A stretch of 64,000 bases of DNA from Ilex aquifolium (lineage: Eukaryota > Streptophyta > Magnoliopsida > Aquifoliales > Aquifoliaceae). Positions 56,656-64,000 of this stretch are shown piece after piece. The stretch's first letter is position 1. Every line of letters begins with the position of its first letter. Location of the stretch: NCBI GenBank assembly GCA_951799425.1, contig OX637406.1, positions 25,042,390 to 25,106,389 of the forward strand. The letters run 5' to 3'. The notes below the pieces were generated by a model, which was not told the origin of the DNA, did not search any database, and was given only the letters and a program-made list of their open reading frames with translations. Both the position numbers and the translations under genes were made by a program.

Positions 56656-57861
56656 CTATATATATTGACCTATGTATACATATATTTATATGTATAATGA
56701 AGATGGTGGGTAGGTTGTTAGAAAATTACACTTGCCTATTGGTGGAATTTAGGTAAAATAATTTTATCCTAAATTGGTATGTAGAAATTGCCTATTGGAA
56801 TTTCTTGAATTATGTGGAAATTGGGCATGATATGTGTTACCATGTTGTTTGCCTTGAAGGTGTTTGACAAAATACCTAAATGGATTGAAATTGTTATATG
56901 ATAAATAACATGTTATGCCTTATGTGGTAAATGAAAATCATATGTGTACGATATGATTTATGTTGAAATTGTGAATGTCAGATATATATTTTGATATATC
57001 AATTGTTGTGATGAAGCATGGAATTTATACGTTTATAATGTAAATTGCCATGGAATGGAATTGATTATGTTAATTTAGTCCATATGGCATGCATTACATA
57101 TGTGACATAATTTTATTGCAATGATACATCGCATTGTATATGCACGGGGAATTCACATCATGAGTGGTGTGTGTGTGTGCATGGTTGTTGTTAATACCAT
57201 ATGTTGGAATGTGGTAGAGACAGTTCATATGGCATTCATTACATATGAACCTTGCATGAGAGAAGCAATGGGTCATTACATTGCATATGTACGGGAACAT
57301 CACATACATGGACATTGTGTCATAATGATGTTGTGCATGGGTGTTTGTACCACAAGCTATGTGGTATTATGGGAGTTTAATATGGAGATAAATTGCTCAT
57401 TGGCATTCATGACATATTGGGCATAAGGTGATGTCACATTGATGGGAAACTTGCATGAGTGTGGGGGGGTAGTTGCATATATCAATCATCGTGCTTGGTG
57501 GTTGGTGGATGGGCTCGGGAAAGTTGGATTGATTATTCAACTGAGTCGCATGGTTGCATGAAAAAGATTGGGTCGGGGTTAGCAAGAAGGGGCAAGACGA
57601 CCTCTCGGGTGCAAGGCCCGGTGTTTCGGATACGCACTTCCGTTGGTATAAGAGCCCATAAAGTGTGTCGGTGTACGCGGAACCGTTGGTGGAAGTCCAT
57701 GAATTCCGTGTCGGTTGGGTGCCGTTGGTGTAAGTCCATAAACGCCCACCCCAAAGAAAGACCCGGAGATTTTCTTAAATTAGTTATTGGGTGAGTAATA
57801 CCAATGGCAGGGGCTTGAGAAGTCCGGTTTTTATACTCATGGCATTGCATGGGGGAAAGGA

Positions 57862-58039
57862 GCCGGGAAGGGCTCGGGGTGAGTGCATAAATGAGTCACA
57901 TCTCATTTCATGATACATCAAACACGTTGGCATTAGCATTGTGTTGTCGAGCCGGGAAGGGCTCGGGGTGAGTGCATAAATGAGTCACATCTCATTTCAT
58001 GATACATCAAACACGTTGGCATTAGCATTGTGTTGAGGA
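57862..58039 (+). repeat. 89-bp tandem duplication in solo LTR-F
   Basis: Two nearly identical 89-bp units starting GCCGGGAAGGGCTCGGGG; a third diverged partial unit follows (58041-58085). Confidence 0.95.
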
Positions 58040-59182
58040 GCCAGGGAGGGCTCGGGTTGAGTACATGAGTCTCATCTCATTTCATGGGGCTTAGGTAGCC
58101 CGGTTTAACATACATGACATTGACATGTAAAGGGAGTCAGAGTGGACTCGGGTTGAGTGCACATGGGTGGGTCTCACCTCATTCATGGCATGACATTATA
58201 ACATTATATCATTTAATTGTATATTATTTGATGGAATGGTTACGGATTTATGGATGTTGCATGTGAACATTTCATATGCATATAGGTTGAGGAGTAGCCT
58301 CTGTAGGAAATACTCTACTGGGCGTTGGCTCACCCTATACGGGAACACATTTCAGGTGGGAGAGATACACCGGCGGATGGCTCCATTTTGGACCCTCATG
58401 CTTGAAGAAAGCCGCATGTGGCTTTACTTAATGTTTTGTGTAATTACATGTTAGAAACTATATTTTGGGGCTTGTAATGCGTAAAATAATTGTAATAGAA
58501 CTTATAAAGACTATTGTTAGATTAGCCTTTCATGTTTTGATTTAAGTATGGTTAATTGGACCCAGTGTGGCCAATGTTTACTTATACATGGACCCGGTGC
58601 GGCCATTGCTTTATATTTGACCTCGGATGGGTCTGGTAATTGTGTATTGCACAGGTTGGGTATTGGGTAGAGCTCCCCATACAAAGGAGACTCTGCCCAA
58701 ATTTCGTTAAGTTATGGACCCCGGTAAATGGGGCATAACAATGTGATATCGAGATACTAGGTATCTACAGGTATTCCGCGGGTTGATGGGTAATCAACGG
58801 ACCCCCGGATTTTGGGGCGTCACAAGAAGCCCGACCCTTATTTTTCCTTAGGGTCTCTACTGTAGCCTATAAATAAACGCACTCCCTGGTTCTCTCAACC
58901 GCAACCTTTACCTTCACGTTTAGAATGGCAGAGAAAGAGAGCAAGGGAGAAAATTTGGAGGATTGCAGCCCACATTACATTTGGATTTTGGCGTGGAAGG
59001 ACGTAAGGTAGAATATCGTGAGGTTCATTAAGCCATTGTTCGATTTGCGTCATTCTCGTTCGTGTTGTTCTGCTCGTCAAAGGTAAACCCTAATTCCGCC
59101 TTGCATGATTAATAGATGAGTAAAATTTTTATAATCAATTATACGCACCATCAACAATTCTTGCGACTGTCGTTCCAACAAG

Positions 59183-59193
59183 TGGTATCAAAG
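59183..59193 (+). other. Primer binding site (tRNA-Met type)
   Basis: TGGTATCAAAG two bases after the LTR end; usual first-strand primer site for copia elements. Confidence 0.75.
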
Positions 59194-61217
59194 TCGTCAT
59201 TGATACCACATATATATTGAATACAATCATGTTGTCCAAGTAAAATGATTAGATGTATGTCATAGATGATGAGTAAAACGTGGAATTGTGCTAATCTCTA
59301 TTTTGCAGCGTTCTTATCCAGCTATTATGGTCACATATTTTTTATTATCATTTTATGTGATTGGATTCGACGACGGTTTAATCAGGATTAATATTATTGC
59401 AAAGGATTTACACGATGGTTTATTGGTGTTGTAATATTGATGGTAATATGTGAACTCCCTCGTGAATGCATAGGGCTATGTATTATTGCTGTTTTTTTTT
59501 TTTTTGTATGAGATTTTATGTGGAAGATGACTATTCAAAAGCAATTTTTGACTGCAAAAAATGATTTTGCGAAGAAGAAATTGTTTCAAAAATCCTAGCG
59601 TAGCGCAACATGGAGGTAGCTGGTTCATGAAGGATTAATGCAGACTCGTTATTGCATTTAAATAGAAGACATGACCATAATAGCTGGGACTCTTTGTTTA
59701 AGCATGTTAGATCACATTTATAATTGGTTAATTTTGGGGAGTCCATTATAAATCTCAACGTTTTTCATGGTCGTAATGCTATCAAGTTCAAGATCCAAAA
59801 GTTTCATTGAATTGAAGAGATGAAGTGTCAAAGCAATATCATTCAATCATCGTATGCAACTTCATGCTTAGGATAATGTAATGACCTAGATAGCAATCCG
59901 ATTATGACTCCTAGGTGATTTTAAAAGGAAAGATTTTCTAAACCATTTGAGTTTTGAAAACATAGATTTAGTCATAATTGGACCCCTCTTTGAGAAATAC
60001 CCTTTAATGCCCAAGAAGACTAGTTTTTGCTTGGTTTTGTTCTTCCAAAATTAGTAGAGACTAAACTATGCTCGCTAGCATTGGCTAGTTCAGCCTCTTA
60101 ATGACTTAGGGAATTAGAAGGGAAAAGACCACAGGGGAACATCATAGAGCTTGCTCAAGCAATGTTCATCGTGGCTCAAGCGGTGTTGGTCCTTGACAGG
60201 TTTGAAACGTGATTTTCATTACAATGCCGATCGCCCTATGACTGACCTCCTACCGATCGAGCGGTCATTCATGAATCTGAATTTTCTTATTTACTAATAC
60301 TACCCTTATTCTGGAACTATAAATAGGAAGAGTCTTTCCCACAGTTAAGTTAAGCCTCTTGTGAGATTTCTAAGAGATAAAATCACAGCTATACCTTGAG
60401 AGTTTCCACCACAACCTAGATTCCTAAATCCAAAGGCTACCACTAGAGATTCCACCCAACCTCACAACTTAGAGAAGAAGATCTTGTTAGTGATAAACCC
60501 ATTAGTGTGTTCATATTGGGGATCGTTGGCATGTCCATGATTGCTTGAGGCCTAGACGAACTGTACGGCGGAGAGGTCTAAGTGAAGCTACACTAAATGT
60601 CGAACGAGGGCCTTTGGCGGAGAGACATTAAGGAAATGAGCATCTAACCATGTTATTGGTTGAAGTATAAGACTCGAGTACTTATATGTTGAATTAGTGA
60701 GTAGTGGATTAGACTTTAGTGAACCGAGAAGGTTCCCCGTAATTTTTCCCAAGAATGGTTTATGCGTCAATAAATCACTTGCCTTCTTTATTATTTTACA
60801 CACTTGTGCTTGTTTGTACACACATGCACTATATGTTTGTTAGAATGATTGATTGAATATCTATCCATATATAATTGTACATTGGGTTTTGATTTTTGGG
60901 ATCTACATGAGATTGTTTACGAGTGAATTAATTGAAGATTAATATAATCAATCGTAATGTTTGATAAGAGTTGTGGTGACCAAAAGGGGTTCTCACATTA
61001 TTTGCTAAATCTTTGTGGCAAGAGTTAATTGTGGTGGTTCAGGTTTGAATTGGAAATCAATTGGACTAAAATTTAAAAACCTATTCACCCCCTCTAGGTG
61101 AAGTGTCTATATCTCTACTTGTATAATTGTGAGTGAAGATCTACATCAGATTCCCCCTCTCAGAACAACACCTAGTTTGTCTTCAAGAGATCTATTGTTA
61201 CTACTAGTTAATATTCA
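59194..61217 (+). mobile_element. Copia leader with a second LTR-like segment
   Basis: No coding. From 59877 (TGTAATGACC) to about 61160 the sequence looks like a second LTR: it has its own TATA box (CTATAAATAGG, about 60318-60328), CGATCG/CTCAAGC short repeats (60160-60260) and the phrase TTCACCCCCTCTAGGTG common near copia LTR ends. No primer site follows, so the boundary is uncertain. It may be a solo LTR inserted in the leader, or the true 5' LTR of the downstream gag. Confidence 0.4.
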
Positions 61218-62715
61218 ATGGAGTCTCAAAAGGAAGGTGGTTCAATTGGACAATCACCACTCTTCGACGAATTGAACTTTCCATACTAGAAAGCTCTCAT
61301 GCGAGCATTTCTTAAATCCGTTGAAGAGAGAGTGTGGTTGACTGACCAAGAGGTTTGGAGCCCTCCCACCATCACCACACAAATTAAAGGTGGTGAAATG
61401 ATGGTTGAAGTGAAATCCCCGAAAGTATGGACTAAAAACGAGAATTAGTCTGCGGGGTAAAACTCAAAAGGCTTGAATGCGATATTAAATGTTGTGACAC
61501 CAAATGAGTTCCGAAGGATCTCAAGATGCGAGACTTCAAAGGAGGTATGGGATACTCTTGTGGTTTCATACAAAGAAACTACAATGGTCAAGATGTCCCA
61601 TCTCCAAATGTATACTTTAAAATTTGAGATATTGAGGATGCTAGAGGAAGAAACATTTGGTGATTTTAATACCAAACTATGTGATATTGTCAACTCTTCC
61701 TTTTCATTAAGTACCAAGATTGAAGATGCTGCCATTAATTGGAAAATCTTGAGATCTCTACCGGAGAGATTTCATGCTAAAGTGGCCTCGCTAGAAATTA
61801 GTGTCAACATGGCCAAGGTATCGATCAAAGACCTAGTAGGGTCGATTTTGACTTTCAAGATGAACCTTCTTCCACCCAAGAGAGTGAAGGGTGTGGCATT
61901 AAATTCTAAAATTGAAGAAGGGGGTAAATTCGAGTCACCCCATTTGGGAGAAAGGGACATAGCATATCTTGTGATAAAATTCAATAAATATTTTAAGGCT
62001 AGTGGTGTCAAGTCCTCGAGGTTGAAAGGAAATACAAATAGACCCAAGTCTCCTAGAAAGGGAAAAGATAGTGGAGGTAGACCTTCTTAACATAAGGTTT
62101 AGAAGAAAGGGCAAGGTCTCCAATGCTATGAGTGTCATGGATTTGGACACCTAGCTTCGGAATGTCCTAATGATAAGAAGAATGACATGCCCAAGGAGAG
62201 AAGAAGAACCTTAAAGGGTAACGTGAGTGAAAGTGAAAGTGAGTCCACAACGAGTGTTGACTCATCTTTTTCAAGTGATGAAGAGAACTTCACAGCCTTT
62301 GTGGGTTCATATTTCTCTCCCCCCCCCCCCCCCTCCACGAAAAACTTCCAAGGAAGAAGAAAAGGAAGTTGAGTCGAGTCCCACTACGGTTGTAGATGAC
62401 TTAGTAGTGGAAGGCTTTACTAGTGAGGATGACGCCAAGAGACTTGAGGACCTCTAAGATGCTTATAACGAGTTATACAAGGAGTGTCTAAAACAAGTAG
62501 AGAAGTGACTTTCATTGAGCATGAGGCTCAAAACTAGTGAAGATGAGAAGAATACACTTCATATGGACTTAGTTAAGTATAAGACTCATATTGTTGGGCA
62601 TGAGGAGGAGAAGAAGTCCCTTCCTGCCAAGGTGAGCTTCCTTGAGAGAGAGCATAAATGGATTTTAAAGTCTAAGAAAGGTCTTGAGTTTAAAATCACA
62701 AAACTTGATAGGGAC
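61218..62715 (+). pseudogene. Copia gag remnant
   Basis: ATG at 61218 (MESQKEGGSIGQSPLFDELN). Three stops lie in the first 240 bp, then an open stretch 61473-62090 with the UBN2/copia gag signature (TSKEVWDTLVVSYKETTMVK, ILRSLPERFHAKVASLE). After two further stops comes a CCHC knuckle CYECHGFGHLASECP (62127-62171) and an acidic Ser-rich tail. A run of 12-13 C at about 62320 shifts the frame, after which coiled-coil sequence continues to 62715. LTR-E is inserted there. No protease or RT follows in the window. Confidence 0.88.
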
Positions 62716-62900
62716 TGATTAGTAGTTAAAATTAGCATCTTATTATTCCTTTTTAAGGTAATTATGCTTTGATAGAATTTCAATGATGAAATTTCAATAC
62801 AAAAATTGTACAAGGGCCTAACATCAATAGATATCAAACTTTCATTCAACACCCACATGTTCTGGAAGAAAATTGTAGAAGGTTGAAACAAGGCATGAAC
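62716..62900 (+). mobile_element. LTR-E start, cut by LTR-F
   Basis: 185 bp starting TGATTAGTAGTTAAAATTAG, matching LTR-E at 17067 closely. Inserted in copia gag after GGGAC (62711-62715). No polypurine tract precedes it, so it is a solo or 5' LTR; its continuation lies beyond the window. Confidence 0.85.
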
Positions 62901-64000
62901 TGTAAAACCCGGGAAATTTAATTTTTTTCCAAAAAAGGGCAAAATAGTAATTTGCCACTATAATGCGTATTTAAAATACTCATGTTCTAGACCTCGGATG
63001 AGGAAACGGAGTTCGCTGTTGAATTCCTATCGCGAAATTTAGTCACCTTGTCAAATTTCGTCGAATTCCGAAGTAGTCGGATTTTGCACGTCGTTCGAGG
63101 CGACTGCGTGGCGATTTACCTTACGAACGTCCCCATAAATAAATTTTATAAAATTTCCTTAAAATTAAGTTAAAGTTCAAATAAAATTAATTTGAACTGG
63201 GATCAAACGAATCGTTTCGGGACGAAATCGGACCCGATTAAGCGAAGGACACGTGGCGCGACGTGGGTCGAGTATTAGAACTATAAATAGAGGCAAATAT
63301 CTGCATTTTAGGCAGAAAAATTCTGCCATTGTGCTGGTCTTCAACGTGTGGGAGAAAGAGGGAGAGAAAAGAGAGAAAACCTTGATCTTCAAGCTTTCTC
63401 CGGCGATTTCCCGGACTTCCGTCGCTCGGAATCCGTCGAACCAAGAGTCAAAGTCGATCCTCTCGATGAGGGCTACGCAACCACACCAAGAACGGGGGAT
63501 TTCACCGAAGATCCAAAAGAGGAGATTTGGGGGAAATCTAGTCTTGGGCTAGGAAGGTGTTCTTGAAGCTTCCTTCGGGTGATTACGCTTCAAGAGGTAG
63601 GGTTCTCCCTACTTTGGTGTGATCTTTCCTTAGATGTTAGTAGTCTAAAGTTTTGATATGCTATGCCTAGGATAGACCTTCATATATAGGTTTATGGTCA
63701 TAGAAATGGAAAAGTGAGCATAGAGATGGTTTAAGTCTAATTTCTAGCTTAACTTTGGCATATGAAGTTACATGTGAATTATTATGTAACTTGGGGAAAT
63801 TTGAGGCATGATTATGAGATTTATAAATTGTGCCTAGAAGGTGTTTGATTAAATGCCTTGTTTGAATGGAAGTAGTTGTTTTAATTGAAATAACATGCTT
63901 AAGTTTAACTTGTGGAATCATATGCATATGATATGATTTGTAATTAAATGTGCTTGTTGATATATGCATATGTTGATATAGTAACATTGAAATGAATATG
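62901..64000 (+). mobile_element. LTR-F, forward, truncated by the window
   Basis: Begins TGTAAAACCCGGG and stays close to the LTRs of element F (reverse). It contains ACGTGGCGCGACGTGGG (63251-63267) just upstream of the TATA box at 63281-63290, and the 72-codon leader frame (63348-63566). Target site copy expected: TGAAC (62896-62900). Whether it is a solo LTR or a full element cannot be seen. Confidence 0.93.
63251..63290 (+). promoter_or_regulatory. LTR-F core promoter with two ACGT boxes
   Basis: CACGTGGC and GACGTGGG 3 bp apart, then 14 bp and TATA box CTATAAATAG. ACGTGGC is the core of ABA- and stress-response elements bound by plant bZIP factors. The same pair is kept in both LTRs of element F. 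Confidence 0.65.

Larger units (their letters stand above)
55691..58824 (+). mobile_element. Solo LTR-F (diverged)
   Basis: 3134 bp, TGTAAAACCC to GGGCGTCACA, flanked by AGAAG (55686-55690 and 58825-58829). It shares the 5' part of LTR-F (GACTGCGTGGCGA, TATA at 56079-56087) but is 700 bp longer because of a (TA)n run, two internal duplications and extra sequence. No ACCGGT cluster was seen. No gene. Confidence 0.95.
54951..59180 (+). mobile_element. Copia-type LTR (left edge unresolved), interrupted by solo LTR-F
   Basis: The right edge (CCAACA, 59180) is set by a primer site at 59183. A TATA box (TATAAATA, 58868-58875) lies about 310 bp before it. The upstream half continues at 55690 and leftwards; no clear TG start was found. 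An inverted pair GTGTATA / TATACAC lies at 54953-54976. No coding frame. Confidence 0.5.

Noticed and set aside
56375..56756. Two frames rich in Ile-Tyr repeats
   Set aside because: They are translations of the (TA)n microsatellite.

Overview
This window is intergenic, repeat-packed DNA from a large plant nuclear genome. No host gene, rRNA or tRNA gene was recognised. Almost every base can be assigned to nested LTR retrotransposons plus one CACTA DNA transposon and one short poly(A) retroposon. The evidence for a plant is the set of families: Tekay/Del-type Ty3/gypsy chromoviruses with a C-terminal chromodomain, Athila-like and Tat-like Ty3/gypsy elements, a Ty1/copia gag, and a CACTA element. 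The species cannot be named from this sequence. I use working names: A (chromovirus), F (second chromovirus), B, C and E (Athila-like families with LTRs TGAT...CA), Tat and Copia.

Layout, left to right. 1-4175 is the 3' end of element A1 (open RNase H-integrase-chromodomain frame plus 3' LTR), inserted in a reverse LTR-C whose remainder is 4176-5391. 5392-17066 is the 3' internal part of an E element, interrupted by solo LTR-B (6886-16403), which itself holds a complete, young, internally deleted element A2 (7218-14873, duplication AATCT). LTR-E follows (17067-17690 and 27571-28692). It is split by a complete element F on the minus strand (17691-27565, duplication TCTTT). LTR-E is followed by a primer site and a truncated gag.

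29044-54238 is a decayed minus-strand Tat element. It contains a CACTA element (29535-32525), a complete 11 kb coding-poor B element on the minus strand (34132-45165, duplication AAGAA) and a solo LTR-B (47122-49036). Part of the Tat pol region plus the start of that LTR-B is present twice in tandem. The B element holds solo LTR-A3, a 280-bp poly(A) retroposon and solo LTR-C. The Tat 5' LTR ends at 54238. The right end (about 54950-64000) holds copia LTR/leader and gag sequence, interrupted by solo LTR-F (55691-58824), then LTR-E (62716-62900) broken by another LTR-F running off the window.

How the pieces relate. Insertions were ordered in time by nesting and supported by matching 5-bp target duplications (nine pairs read directly, two of them imperfect). 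Two of the youngest insertions (A2 and F) have nearly identical LTRs but defective coding regions, so they were probably mobilised by proteins from relatives; A1 shows what an intact A-type integrase looks like. The most unusual observation is that the LTRs of families A, B, C, E and F all carry clusters of short perfect palindromes (ACCGGT, TCCGGA or TTCGAA cores). The palindrome sequence differs between and even within families, but self-complementarity and linker sequence are kept. Next to them, families A and B share a roughly 120-bp module in opposite orientation relative to the LTR.
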